Positions 1 through 9,251 are shown, counted from the stretch's first letter. The stretch: 64,000 nucleotides of DNA from Capnocytophaga canis (GCF_000827555.1 NZ_CDOI01000134.1:1-64000); one strand, 5' to 3'. Notes: generated by a model not told the origin, from the sequence alone. A program made the numbers and translations.

Positions 1-2
1 CA

Positions 3-383
3 GTTATTGCAGGGGAATACAACGGCGTGAAAGGTGCGGCTTCTACTTTTAGTCCTATCCATATGTATAATGTGAGTTTGCAAAGAGGAGGAAAAACCAC
101 ACTTTCTTTCCCAAAACATTACACCACGACTTTGGTAACGGTGGAGGGAAGTATCCGCGTAAACGAACAGGAGGAAGTCGCTGCTGACCACTTTGTTTTG
201 TTCAAAAACGATGGTGAAAATTTCACTGTGGAAGCCACTTCTGATGCCTTGATATTAGTACTTAGTGGAGAACCCATTGCCGAACCCATTGCCGCTTATG
301 GTCCGTTTGTGATGAATACCCGCCAAGAACTCATACAAGCCTTCCAAGATTTTGAACAAGGCAAGTTTGGAGAGTTGAAGTAA
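3..383 (+). CDS. Pirin family protein, C-terminal part (5' end outside window)
   Basis: The reading frame is already open at base 3 and begins VIAGEYNGVKGAAS, which matches the conserved start of the pirin C-terminal cupin. The gene therefore starts upstream of the window and only about 126 residues are seen. Pirins are cupin-fold metalloproteins, variously linked to quercetin oxidation or transcriptional control; the precise role here cannot be told. The C-terminal block with GPFVMNT and the final EFEQGKFG-type helix are typical of the family. An internal GTG at 27 is not a likely start because the family motif runs through it. The next gene is 165 bases downstream behind its own promoter. 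Confidence 0.85.
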   Translation, partial: VIAGEYNGVKGAASTFSPIHMYNVSLQRGGKTTLSFPKHYTTTLVTVEGSIRVNEQEEVAADHFVLFKNDGENFTVEATSDALILVLSGEPIAEPIAAYGPFVMNTRQELIQAFQDFEQGKFGELK

Positions 384-483
384 CGAAAATGTGAAACCTA
401 ACAAAATAATAAACACTTAATAAATTGATTTTCTTTTTATTATGTGTTTTTTTGTGCTTAATTCAAATTTTTTTATCCAATAA

Positions 484-527
484 AACTAAAAAAATAGTTG
501 TAACTAAAAAAATAGTTTGTATATTTG
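484..527 (+). promoter_or_regulatory. Promoter with two tandem palindromic operators for the BlaI-type repressor
   Basis: Two identical 16-bp palindromes, AACTA-N6-TAGTT, lie at 484-499 and 502-517, with centres 18 bp apart and an all-A spacer in each. They overlap a Bacteroidota promoter: TTG (-33) at 498-500, a 19-nt spacer and TATATTTG (-7) at 520-527. BlaI/MecI repressors bind dyad operators in their own promoters. Assigning these palindromes to the adjacent regulator is inference from position and symmetry. Confidence 0.7.
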
Positions 528-548
528 CCGTATAAAAATAATAAGTTA

Positions 549-920
549 ATGTCTCAATCTATAAAAACGCTTACTAAAGCTGAAGAAGAAATTATGCAAG
601 TATTGTGGCAATTGGGTAAAGGTACAGTCAATGATATCATTGCACAACTTAATGACCCCAAACCTGCCTACAACACGGTATCAACAGTGGTTCGGATATT
701 GGAAAATAAAGGGTTTGTAAGTCACGAGCCACAAGGTAGAGGATTTATCTATTTTCCAATAGTATCGAAGGAAATTTACAGTCACAAATCACTTAAAGAC
801 TTGGCTGAAAATTATTTTAAAGGTTCTTTTAAATCAATGCTTTCCTTCTTTGTTGAAAAAAAGGACATCGACTTAAAAGATGTAGAAGACCTATTGCAAA
901 AACTTAAAAAGGAAAAGTGA
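549..920 (+). CDS. BlaI/MecI/CopY family transcriptional repressor
   Basis: A 123-residue winged-helix repressor. LTKAEEEIMQVLW is the usual BlaI/MecI opening, followed by the recognition region around YNTVSTVVRILENKGF and the wing at GRGFIYFP; the C-terminal half is the dimerisation region. The ATG at 549 is preferred to a TTG at 525 because that TTG is part of the promoter -7 box. The stop overlaps the start of the downstream M56 peptidase gene (TGATG), so the two are translationally coupled. In the known systems the peptidase cleaves the repressor to induce the regulon. The tandem palindromes just upstream suggest autorepression. Whether the regulon concerns beta-lactams cannot be seen, as no beta-lactamase is adjacent. 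Confidence 0.9.
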   Translation: MSQSIKTLTKAEEEIMQVLWQLGKGTVNDIIAQLNDPKPAYNTVSTVVRILENKGFVSHEPQGRGFIYFPIVSKEIYSHKSLKDLAENYFKGSFKSMLSFFVEKKDIDLKDVEDLLQKLKKEK

Positions 921-2206
921 TGGAAAACTTTTTAATATATTCAGTTAAAACGATGTTCGTACAGCTTTTGTTTTTATTGCTTTACGAAGCGTTTTTCAAA
1001 AACGAACCTTATTTTAGGATAAATCGCTTTTTCCTGCTATCGGGAATTGCACTTTCATTAATATTGCCTTTTTTCCCGATTTCTTTGGCAAACGATAATA
1101 TTACAGCCGCTATCCGTTTGGAAGAATTTGTCGCCTATGCCAATACAAATTCAGAAAATATGGTTATAGCTTCCAACACGAATGCTATCAATTGGTATGA
1201 AATGATTTACGGTATCGGGGCAGTATGCTTCGGATTGCTTTTCATCATAAAAATAATACGGTTGAGCCACCTATTGAACCGTTCACAACGGGTGGTTCTG
1301 AACGGAACTCGTATTTTCCTATTAGAGGATTTGACCCAAGCCTTTACATTTATGAATAACATTTATGTAGGCAAAGAACAAGCGGAAGAAACCTGTGTTA
1401 TTGAACACGAAAAAGTGCATCAAAAGCAGTGGCACTCGCTTGATTTGTTATTTTTGGAACTGATGAAGATTGTTTTTTGGTTTAATCCGTTGTTGTATTT
1501 CTATCAGAAGCGATTGGTAGAAGCACACGAATTTGAAGCCGATAGGCAAACCTACCCTAAGTTTCAAAACTATTATTATCAAACACTTATTAACCAAGCT
1601 TTGGGAACGAAGATTGATTTACTTACCAGTTATTGGTCTGCCCCCAAACTTATCAAACGAAGACTAAGTATGTTACAACAAAAACAAAAATCGACAAAAG
1701 GAATGTCAAAATACTTATTGGCAATCCCTGCATTGGCAGTTTCAGTGCTGATGCTTTCGGCAGGTAATGCTCCGCAAAACAATCTATCGGAAAACCTTCC
1801 AAAAATTTCAGTGGCTGAACCTCAACTTACAAACAATCAAGTTGTGAATGACACACTTCCCTTTACGAAAGTAGATAAAACACCTCGCTTTAAGGAGTGT
1901 GAGAATGTTTCTGAAAGTGAAAATTTAGATTGCTTCAGAAAAAAAATGGACGCACACATAGCACGTAATTTCAAATATCCAGAGGCTGCTTTAAAAAATA
2001 ATCTACAAGGTAAGGTAACCGTGGTTTTTGTCATAGGCGCTGAAGGAAAGGTTGTTGTAAAATCGTTAAAAGGAGGCGATAAGCTACTTCAAGAAGAAGC
2101 AAAACGTCTCATAGAAATGCTACCTGAACTTATTCCAGCAAAACACAAAGGTAAAAATATTGCAGTAAATTTCGTTTATCCAATAAGTTTTAAATTAGGT
2201 AAATAG
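920..2206 (+). CDS. BlaR1-like M56 membrane metallopeptidase with C-terminal TonB domain
   Basis: A 428-residue inner-membrane protein. Hydrophobic segments lie near residues 10-25, 36-55 and 95-113. The zinc motif HEKVH is at 163-167, with a downstream EAHEFEAD that would supply the third ligand, then a further membrane segment near 270. From about residue 340 to the end is a TonB C-terminal-like domain (YPEAALKNNLQGKVTVVFVI). This M56-TonB architecture is common in Bacteroidota, where the second domain replaces the penicillin-sensor domain of classical BlaR1. It is coupled to the repressor gene upstream. The likely role is signal-dependent proteolysis of the repressor; the signal is unknown. 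The ATG at 920 is chosen over an adjacent GTG at 917. Confidence 0.85.
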   Translation: MENFLIYSVKTMFVQLLFLLLYEAFFKNEPYFRINRFFLLSGIALSLILPFFPISLANDNITAAIRLEEFVAYANTNSENMVIASNTNAINWYEMIYGIGAVCFGLLFIIKIIRLSHLLNRSQRVVLNGTRIFLLEDLTQAFTFMNNIYVGKEQAEETCVIEHEKVHQKQWHSLDLLFLELMKIVFWFNPLLYFYQKRLVEAHEFEADRQTYPKFQNYYYQTLINQALGTKIDLLTSYWSAPKLIKRRLSMLQQKQKSTKGMSKYLLAIPALAVSVLMLSAGNAPQNNLSENLPKISVAEPQLTNNQVVNDTLPFTKVDKTPRFKECENVSESENLDCFRKKMDAHIARNFKYPEAALKNNLQGKVTVVFVIGAEGKVVVKSLKGGDKLLQEEAKRLIEMLPELIPAKHKGKNIAVNFVYPISFKLGK

Positions 2207-2212
2207 GATTTT

Positions 2213-2248
2213 GACAAAGCTCATTTTTTTTGGGCTTTGTCTTTTTTT
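2213..2248 (+). terminator. Rho-independent terminator after the M56 gene
   Basis: Inverted repeat GACAAAGC (2213-2220) and GCTTTGTC (2234-2241) followed by a T run to 2248, starting 6 bases after the stop codon. Confidence 0.8.
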
Positions 2249-2250
2249 CA

Positions 2251-2281
2251 TTGGAAACCGTCAATTTTTTCATTACCTTTG
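2251..2281 (+). promoter_or_regulatory. Bacteroidota-type promoter of the beta-galactosidase gene
   Basis: TTG at 2251-2253, a 20-nt spacer and TACCTTTG at 2274-2281. The predicted start of transcription is near 2288, about 20 nt ahead of the ATG at 2308. This placement also supports that ATG over upstream in-frame codons. Confidence 0.7.
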
Positions 2282-2307
2282 TGCGAATTGTTTTTTCAAC
2301 TAAAATT

Positions 2308-5300
2308 ATGATACAACACATTAACAAAGTAAGTTTGATTGTAGGATTGGTGTTTTCCAATTTTATTTTCGCTCAACAGCAGTCTCTCCTTGGCTATGCC
2401 TATGGCGACCAACAAGCTCCCACGGGCAAGGAATGGGAATCAGTGGAAGAACTCTCACTTAACAAAGAACAGCCCAAAGCCTATTTTTTCTCGTTTGCTG
2501 ATAAACAGTCGGCACGAAAAGTATTGCCCGAAAATTCCAAATATTGGCAATCGCTCAACGGAAATTGGAAATTTCATTGGGTAAAAACACCCGATAAGCG
2601 TCCGAAGGATTTCTTCAAACCGAGCTATGACATAACTGCGTGGGAGGAAATTCCTGTGCCTTCCAATTGGAATATCTACGGCATTCAAAAAGATGGAACA
2701 CTAAAATATGGTGTACCGATTTACGTGAATCAGCCTGTGATTTTCTACCACGAACGTAAAGTGGACGATTGGCGAAAAGGCGTAATGCGAACTCCACCAA
2801 CAAATTGGACAACTTATGAATACCGCAACGAAGTAGGCTCGTACCGACGCGAATTTACTATTCCGCAGGATTGGAAAAATCGTGAAGTTTTTATCAATTT
2901 CGATGGTGTGGATTCCTTTTTCTATCTGTGGATAAACGGAAAATACGTTGGTTTTTCCAAAAATTCACGCAATTTGGCTTCGTTCAACATTACCAAATAT
3001 CTGCAAAAAGGCAAAAACACAGTTGCGGTGGAAGTGTACCGAAATTCCGATGGTTCGTTCCTTGAAGCTCAGGATATGTTCCGCTTGGCGGGAATTTTCC
3101 GTACGGTGGCTTTAACTTCCGTTCCAAAAGTACAAATCCGTGATTTGCAAGTAATTCCTGATTTAGATAAAAACTACCTAAACGGAGAATTGAACATTTC
3201 GGCAGAAATCCGCAATTTGGACAAAAAACAAGCCAAAGGCTACAAAATAGAATATTCATTATACGAAAACAAGCTCTATTCTGATGAAAATAAAGAAGTT
3301 GGAAAACCTATTTTTTCTGCTTCATTTGATATTTCTTCTCAAAAATCATCGGTCATTAAAACGAAATTTCCGTTAGAAAATCCGAAAAAATGGTCGAGTG
3401 AATTTCCGAATCGTTACGTTTTGGTGGCTCAGCTCAAAGATGCCAAAGGAAAAGTCGTAGAAACCATTTCGACTTATACAGGTTTTCGAAAAGTAGAAAT
3501 TAAAGACACGAAAGCCGAAGATGACGAGTTTGGCAAAGCAGGACGATATTTCTACGTAAACGGAAAAACGGTGAAATTCAAAGGAGTAAATCGTCACGAA
3601 ACTAATCCGTCTGTGGGTCACGCCATTACACGCCAACAAATGGAAGACGAAGTAAAATTGATGATGAAAGCGAACATCAATCACGTGCGAAATTCACATT
3701 ACCCTGACGACCCATATTGGTACTACTTGTGCGACAAATATGGTATTTATTTGGAAGATGAAGCCAACATCGAATCGCATCAGTATTACTACGGAAAAGA
3801 ATCGCTTTCACACCCCAAAGAATGGGAAAAAGCACACGTTGCTCGGGTGTTGGAAATGGCTCACGCAACGGTAAATAGCCCTTCGATTGTTATTTGGTCG
3901 CTTGGAAATGAAGCAGGACCAGGCGAAAACTTCGTTACGGCTTACAACGCTCTGAAAAAATTTGATGCTTCGCGACCTGTTCAGTATGAGCGAAATAACG
4001 ATATCGTGGATATGGGTTCAAATCAATATCCGTCAATTGCTTGGATGAAAGGAGCTTCGGAAGGAACACACAATATCAAATATCCGTTCCACATTTCGGA
4101 ATACGCTCATTCTATGGGAAATGCCGTTGGAAATTTGGTAGATTATTGGGAAGCTATTGAGTCGAGCAATTTCATTTGCGGTGGTGCAATTTGGGATTGG
4201 ATTGACCAAGCGATGTACAATTACACCAAAGACGGCAAACGCTATTTTGCTTACGGAGGTGATTTTGGCGACTATCCAAATGACGGTCAGTTTGTTATGA
4301 ACGGAATTGTTTTCGCAGATATGACGCCCAAACCGCAATATTACGAAGTGAAAAAAGTGTATCAATATGTTGGATTGAAAAATATAGGCAATGAAGTTGA
4401 AATCTTTAACAAAAACTATTTCAAGGATTTATCGGATTATGATGTAGAGTGGTCTTTGTTTGAAGACGGAAAATCAATTGAAAAAGGGAATTTAGCCATT
4501 GGCAACATTCCAGCACGAAGCAGAAAATCTGTAAAAGTACCTTATAATCAATCGCTTTTAAAACCCACTTCGGAATATTTATTAAAAATTCAATTCAAAT
4601 TGAAAGAAGATAAACCTTGGGCAGAAAAAGGATACGTCCAAGCAGAAGAACAATTTTTGCTGAAATCACCAACACAACGACCTTCTATTTTGCAAATTGC
4701 CAAAGGCGGGAAAATTGAACTTTCTGATGAAGGAAATCTGAAAGTATTAAAAAACAGCAATTTTACGGCAAAATTTGACACTAAAACAGGAAGTATTTTT
4801 AGTCTTCAATACGGAAATGAAAGTATTATCACTGACGGCAACGGACCACAAATCAATGCACTACGGGCTTTCGTGAATAACGATAATTGGTTTTATGAAA
4901 AGTGGTTTGAAAAAGGGTTACATAATTTGAAACACAATGCCACTTCCAACAAAGTAGTTGAAAACAAAAATGGCTCATTTTCAGTATATTTCACAGTGGT
5001 TTCACAAGCTCCGAATGCAGCGAAAATTCACGGAGGGACAAGTTCAGGAAAAAATAAAATTGAGGAATTAACCGATAGAAAATTTGGAGAAAAAGACTTC
5101 AAATTTATTACAAATCAGATATATACGATTTATCCTGACGGAAGTATAGAACTGCAATCGGCTATTACATCTAACGATTTGTGGCTGACATTACCACGCT
5201 TAGGATACGTGATGACTATTCCGCAGAAGTACGAAAATTTAACTTATTACGGACGTGGAAAGCACGACAACTATAACGACCGAAAAACGGGAGCTTTTAT

Positions 5301-6318
5301 TGAGCAATTTTCAGGAAAAGTCAAGGACGAATTCGTACATTTCCCAAAACCACAAGATATGGGCAATCACGAAGAAGTACGTTGGATTTCGCTTACTGAC
5401 AATCAAGGAAATGGAGCGATTTTCATTCCGAATGAGCCAATGTCAGCTTCTGCATTGCAATATACTGCGAAAGATATGATTTTAGCAGGGCATCCACACG
5501 AATTGCCTAAGGCTAAGGACACATATCTGAATTTAGATATTGCTGTAACAGGCTTAGGCGGAAATAGTTGCGGACAAGGAGCACCTCTTTCAAAAGATCG
5601 TGTTTTATCCAGAGGTTCGCATATCACAGGTTTTATAATTCGTCCAGTTCTTAGTGGAAATATCGAAGCAATGGTAAACATAAAGGCTTCAGGGGAAATT
5701 CCTATTTCCATTTCACACGATTATTTTGGAAATGTGAGTATTAATTCAGCAGACGAGTTTGCTAAAATCGTTTATACCATTGACGGAAAAGGAAAACCTT
5801 CAAAATATAATCTACCCATTCCATTGCGAAAAGGGGGAAAAGTAACCGCTTGGTTTGAAGGAAAACCAGACTCAAAAGTAGAAATGATTTTCAATCGTAT
5901 AGAAAATATTCCTATCCGAGTAATTTCTGCAAGTAGTGAGGAATCAGGCGAAGGTGATGCTCAGAACTTAGTTGATGGTAATCCGAATACGATATGGCAC
6001 ACGATGTACTCAGTTACAGTAGCAAAATATCCGCATTGGGTGGACTTTGATATGAGCGAAATACGCACCATTAAAGGATTTACGTATTTGCCTTACGATA
6101 GTTGGAGCAGCAAAGTGAAAGAATACAGCTTTTCGGTAAGCACAGATGGTAAAAATTGGACTGAAATTCAGAAGGGAACATTTGATTCCAGTGCGGAACT
6201 CAAACGAGTACTTTTAGAAAAACCTGTCAAAGCCCGTTATATCCGATTTACGGCACTAACACAGCTCTACAATCAAGATTTTGCTTCAGGAGCAGAGTTT
6301 TCAGTCTTAGAAGAGTAA
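2308..6318 (+). CDS. Secreted GH2 beta-galactosidase (LacZ-type) with C-terminal F5/8-type C domain
   Basis: A 1336-residue glycoside hydrolase of family GH2. A signal peptide covers about residues 1-23 (ends FIFAQ). The sugar-binding, immunoglobulin-like and TIM-barrel domains follow. The acid/base glutamate is in SLGNEAGPG (Glu535) and the nucleophile in HISEYAHSMGNA (Glu598); GGAIWDWIDQ is also typical. A Bgal_small_N-type domain follows, and residues about 1204-1336 form a discoidin/F5-8 type C carbohydrate-binding module (NLVDGNPNTIWHT, KARYIRFTAL). It probably releases terminal beta-galactose from host or dietary glycans in the periplasm or at the surface. It stands alone, without SusC/SusD partners. 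Linked galactosidase activity is strongly supported; the natural substrate is not known. Confidence 0.93.
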   Translation: MIQHINKVSLIVGLVFSNFIFAQQQSLLGYAYGDQQAPTGKEWESVEELSLNKEQPKAYFFSFADKQSARKVLPENSKYWQSLNGNWKFHWVKTPDKRPKDFFKPSYDITAWEEIPVPSNWNIYGIQKDGTLKYGVPIYVNQPVIFYHERKVDDWRKGVMRTPPTNWTTYEYRNEVGSYRREFTIPQDWKNREVFINFDGVDSFFYLWINGKYVGFSKNSRNLASFNITKYLQKGKNTVAVEVYRNSDGSFLEAQDMFRLAGIFRTVALTSVPKVQIRDLQVIPDLDKNYLNGELNISAEIRNLDKKQAKGYKIEYSLYENKLYSDENKEVGKPIFSASFDISSQKSSVIKTKFPLENPKKWSSEFPNRYVLVAQLKDAKGKVVETISTYTGFRKVEIKDTKAEDDEFGKAGRYFYVNGKTVKFKGVNRHETNPSVGHAITRQQMEDEVKLMMKANINHVRNSHYPDDPYWYYLCDKYGIYLEDEANIESHQYYYGKESLSHPKEWEKAHVARVLEMAHATVNSPSIVIWSLGNEAGPGENFVTAYNALKKFDASRPVQYERNNDIVDMGSNQYPSIAWMKGASEGTHNIKYPFHISEYAHSMGNAVGNLVDYWEAIESSNFICGGAIWDWIDQAMYNYTKDGKRYFAYGGDFGDYPNDGQFVMNGIVFADMTPKPQYYEVKKVYQYVGLKNIGNEVEIFNKNYFKDLSDYDVEWSLFEDGKSIEKGNLAIGNIPARSRKSVKVPYNQSLLKPTSEYLLKIQFKLKEDKPWAEKGYVQAEEQFLLKSPTQRPSILQIAKGGKIELSDEGNLKVLKNSNFTAKFDTKTGSIFSLQYGNESIITDGNGPQINALRAFVNNDNWFYEKWFEKGLHNLKHNATSNKVVENKNGSFSVYFTVVSQAPNAAKIHGGTSSGKNKIEELTDRKFGEKDFKFITNQIYTIYPDGSIELQSAITSNDLWLTLPRLGYVMTIPQKYENLTYYGRGKHDNYNDRKTGAFIEQFSGKVKDEFVHFPKPQDMGNHEEVRWISLTDNQGNGAIFIPNEPMSASALQYTAKDMILAGHPHELPKAKDTYLNLDIAVTGLGGNSCGQGAPLSKDRVLSRGSHITGFIIRPVLSGNIEAMVNIKASGEIPISISHDYFGNVSINSADEFAKIVYTIDGKGKPSKYNLPIPLRKGGKVTAWFEGKPDSKVEMIFNRIENIPIRVISASSEESGEGDAQNLVDGNPNTIWHTMYSVTVAKYPHWVDFDMSEIRTIKGFTYLPYDSWSSKVKEYSFSVSTDGKNWTEIQKGTFDSSAELKRVLLEKPVKARYIRFTALTQLYNQDFASGAEFSVLEE

Positions 6319-6342
6319 AAATCTTCAAGAATACTAACCAAA

Positions 6343-6369
6343 AACCTCAGAAAATTTCTGAGGTTTTTT
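6343..6369 (+). terminator. Rho-independent terminator after the beta-galactosidase
   Basis: Near-perfect palindrome AAACCTCAGAAA / TTTCTGAGGTTT centred at 6354 followed by a T run. Confidence 0.8.
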
Positions 6370-6524
6370 TGATTTTTATATCATTTTTTTTCATTTGAAG
6401 AGGAATAAAAACAACTATAAGCAAAGGGATAGAGACGCTTTCGGATTTTATTGTCCAGAAACTTGTCGAGAGTGGTAAAAAAAATATGGTCTTCATATAA
6501 TATTGATTTTTACTCTTGAGACAA

Positions 6525-6749
6525 ATGAAAGAAGAAAAAGTTACAAAAAAAGTACACTTTCTTAACAACAAATTATCAAAATGCTTGAAAGAGTTGATTT
6601 TACATATCAAAAAAATTAAACTCGTCTCTTGGGTAATGTTGATTTTGTTTTCGCTTACCCCTTGTGCTACGAAAGATACTTTTTTTGATAGTGCTAAAAG
6701 TTCATTTTTTAAGTCACCCCACAATGATTTTTTTAAATGCTTCATTTGA
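6525..6749 (+). pseudogene. Possible small membrane ORF or remnant
   Basis: A 74-codon frame in the 594-base gap between two well-supported genes. After a basic N-terminus comes a hydrophobic stretch LVSWVMLILFSLTPC followed by ATKDTFFDS. Small Bacteroidota proteins with a similar 'FSLTPC-xxK' segment occur near efflux genes, from memory, and this could be a truncated relative. The frame ends in a T-rich Phe-heavy tail, which looks like decay. No convincing promoter is seen and the opposite strand is also open. Treat as uncertain; apart from this frame and the terminator at 6343 the gap holds nothing recognised. Confidence 0.3.
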
Positions 6750-6912
6750 GAGTTTATTTTGCCAACTAAAAAGCTGATTATACAAACCTTACACAGCTTA
6801 CAGAAATAAAAAGATTATGCGTTTTGCTTAAAAACTTTATTAAAAACTAAGATTTTAGCAAAGTTTTTTTTAGTTTTGCAACTAATTTGGGTAACACTAT
6901 CATTTTGAAACA

Positions 6913-8163
6913 ATGGAACCAATTTCTATCATTATAATAATCATATGCTTGATTTTATCTGCCTTTTTTTCAGGTTTCGAGATTGCATACGTATCCTCTA
7001 ATAAAGTGCATATCGAAATCCAAAAAAAGCAAGGAGGATTATTGGCCGATGTGTTGACCAAAATAACGCGTAAACCTTCGAAGTTGATTACAACTATGTT
7101 GGTGGGCAATAACATTACATTAGTACTATACGGATTCGAGATGGGGCGCGTGATGACAGCTACGTTACCTCCTTTTTTTCAAAATGTGTTGTGGCATACC
7201 GTAATCTCTACGCTGATCATCCTTATCACGGCAGAGTTCATGCCGAAAGTTTTTTTTCAAATTTACGCCAATCAATTATTAAAAATATTGGCTATTCCAG
7301 CTTATTTTTTCTATTGGTTGTTCTCTCCAATATCGAATTTTGTTATTTGGATCTCAGATTTTATACTGAAAACGTTCTTTAAAACTAAGGGTGATTATGT
7401 CCCGTTATCGTTCACAAAATTGGAACTTGTGGATTATATTTCCGAACAGATGGAAAATGTTCCAGAGAAACAGGAAGTTGATGCCGAAGTACAGATTTTT
7501 CAGAATGCATTAGAATTCTCGGGGGTAAAGGCACGTGAAATTATGGTTCCTCGTACTGAGATTGTGGCAGTCGAAATCAATGAAAAACCAGAGGTTCTCA
7601 TTGATACATTCGTGTCTTCAGGGTTTTCTAAGATATTGGTTTACAACGAAAATATTGATGATATTGTGGGATATGTACATACGTTTGATATGTTCAAAAA
7701 ACCTAAAGATATTAAAAGTATTTTGATTCCAATTCCGTACATTCCTGAAACTATGCTCATTAACGAAATCCTCAATATGCTCACACGAAAACGGAAAAGT
7801 ATGGTCGTGGTTTTAGATGAATATGGGGGTACTTCAGGGATGCTCACTCTGGAGGATATAGTCGAGGAACTTTTTGGGGAGATTGAAGATGAACACGATA
7901 AAGATGACTTTGTGGAGGAAAGAATATCGGACAATGAGTTTGTGTTCTCTGCACGTCTGGAGGTGGAGTATATCAACGAAACTTATAAACTTAATCTGCC
8001 TGAAAGTGAGGAATATGAAACTCTTGGCGGGTTGATAGTTTCCTCTAACGAAGGCATTCCCTCACAAGGCGAAATTGTGGAACTTGCTCCATTTGATTTT
8101 GTTATTGAAGAATGCTCAGCAAACAAAATTGAGCGTGTGCGTGTTTTAATTCAAGAGCGATAG
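6913..8163 (+). CDS. CNNM/CorC-type transporter (DUF21, CBS pair, CorC/HlyC domain)
   Basis: A 416-residue inner-membrane protein. Residues 1-155 form the DUF21 (CNNM) membrane domain, opening with LSAFFSGFEIAYVSS. Two CBS domains follow at about 205-320 (REIMVPRTEIVAVE, MVVVLDEYGGTSGMLTLEDI), and a CorC/HlyC transporter-associated domain at about 335-413. The family is linked to magnesium or cobalt efflux and includes the gliding protein GldE. None of the usual gldE neighbours (gldD, ssb) is present, so GldE is not claimed. A -7-like TAGTTTTG lies at 6871-6878. The next gene is 59 bases downstream on the same strand. Confidence 0.88.
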   Translation: MEPISIIIIIICLILSAFFSGFEIAYVSSNKVHIEIQKKQGGLLADVLTKITRKPSKLITTMLVGNNITLVLYGFEMGRVMTATLPPFFQNVLWHTVISTLIILITAEFMPKVFFQIYANQLLKILAIPAYFFYWLFSPISNFVIWISDFILKTFFKTKGDYVPLSFTKLELVDYISEQMENVPEKQEVDAEVQIFQNALEFSGVKAREIMVPRTEIVAVEINEKPEVLIDTFVSSGFSKILVYNENIDDIVGYVHTFDMFKKPKDIKSILIPIPYIPETMLINEILNMLTRKRKSMVVVLDEYGGTSGMLTLEDIVEELFGEIEDEHDKDDFVEERISDNEFVFSARLEVEYINETYKLNLPESEEYETLGGLIVSSNEGIPSQGEIVELAPFDFVIEECSANKIERVRVLIQER

Positions 8164-8222
8164 GAAAAAAAATCTCGAGAAAGGGCTTTTCTATTATCTG
8201 TAATTGTAAATTCATAGCTAAA

Positions 8223-8576
8223 ATGAAATATATCGTAAGTTTATTAATCACATCAGTTATCATATTTCTTTTGGGAAATATATTGCCAGGAGCGCATATA
8301 ACTGATTATTTTTCAGCTGTTTTAGTAGCTTTTGTCTTGTCAATTCTGAATGTTTTAGTAAAACCAGTGTTGGCAATTATTTCCATTCCTATAACCATTC
8401 TTACTTTAGGTCTATTTATGTTCGTAATTAATGCGGTCATTATCCTATTAGCAGCTCAATTGGTTGAAGGATTCAAAGTAAACGGATTTTTAGGAGCTTT
8501 GTTATTCAGTTTATGTCTTTCATTAGTGCAATCCGTAGCTCAAAATTTGTTAGACAAGCAAGAGCAAAGGAGATAA
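8223..8576 (+). CDS. YvlD-like small membrane protein (4-TMS phage-holin superfamily IV)
   Basis: A 117-residue protein made almost wholly of four hydrophobic helices (about residues 3-20, 27-45, 48-68, 90-107), with VLNVLVKPVLAIISIPITILTLGLF as the family signature. Related proteins (YvlD family) are often induced with envelope stress genes. Despite the holin superfamily name there is no phage context here. The function is unknown. Confidence 0.8.
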   Translation: MKYIVSLLITSVIIFLLGNILPGAHITDYFSAVLVAFVLSILNVLVKPVLAIISIPITILTLGLFMFVINAVIILLAAQLVEGFKVNGFLGALLFSLCLSLVQSVAQNLLDKQEQRR

Positions 8577-8651
8577 GCCAAATGTAGAACTTAGGAGAGT
8601 GTAACAACAAATTCCGAATCCTTAAAAATTTAAGAATAAAAAAACAATCAA

Positions 8652-9251
8652 ATGAAAAAGCACGTCAAAAAATTAGCCATACACGTTGTTTTAGCCTGTA
8701 TTTTGTTAGTCCTTTTAGGATTTATATCCCTATCAATACTGAAAGTATGGACAAACCATGGTGAGTATGTAGTTGTACCTGACCTATCTAAGAAAACACT
8801 GACCGAAGTTGATTTTATGCTTAAAGAAATTGATCTACGTTACGAGGTACTTGACTCGGCTACCTATGATCCTAAATTTCCAAAATATTCGGTAATCAGC
8901 CAAAATCCCGAAGCTACGGAGCATGTGAAAGAGGGGCGTAAAATCTACCTGACGATTAATCCATCTGGCTACCGTAAAGTAACCATACCAAAAGTAATTC
9001 AAATTACGAGACGAAGTGCTGAAGCCATACTAAAATCGGTTGGGTTAGAAATTGGAAAAGTCACCTATGTCGATGACATCGGTAAGGACATGGTGTTAGA
9101 ACTTTCGCATAACGGACAAAAAGTAGAGCCTGGGGATCAACTCATTAAAACTTCAAAGATAGATTTGACATGTGGCAATGGATTTACAGGACAACCTATT
9201 GACTCTACAGCGGTTGAAGAGATTGTTATACCTTTGGAAGAATTGGAATAA
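8652..9251 (+). CDS. PASTA domain-containing membrane-anchored protein
   Basis: A 199-residue protein: one N-terminal membrane anchor (about 10-32), then PASTA repeats (VVPDLSKKTLTEVDFMLKE; YRKVTIPKVIQITRRSAEAILKSVGLEIGKV; a third weaker unit). PASTA domains elsewhere bind muropeptides or beta-lactam-like ligands on kinases and penicillin-binding proteins, but here there is no kinase domain. Its stop overlaps the rluD start (TAATG). A PASTA-rluD pair is a recurrent order in Bacteroidota, from general knowledge. Confidence 0.85.
   Translation: MKKHVKKLAIHVVLACILLVLLGFISLSILKVWTNHGEYVVVPDLSKKTLTEVDFMLKEIDLRYEVLDSATYDPKFPKYSVISQNPEATEHVKEGRKIYLTINPSGYRKVTIPKVIQITRRSAEAILKSVGLEIGKVTYVDDIGKDMVLELSHNGQKVEPGDQLIKTSKIDLTCGNGFTGQPIDSTAVEEIVIPLEELE

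Noticed and set aside
525-548. TTG start for the BlaI-type repressor
   Set aside because: These bases are the promoter -7 box, so the codon would lie upstream of the transcript.
6347-6745. A 132-codon minus-strand reading frame
   Set aside because: It overlaps the beta-galactosidase terminator, has no recognisable domain, and is rich in Phe/Lys/Ser as expected from AT-rich noise.
8223-8576. Phage holin, hence a possible prophage
   Set aside because: The protein belongs to the YvlD-like branch of the holin superfamily and no other phage gene is nearby.
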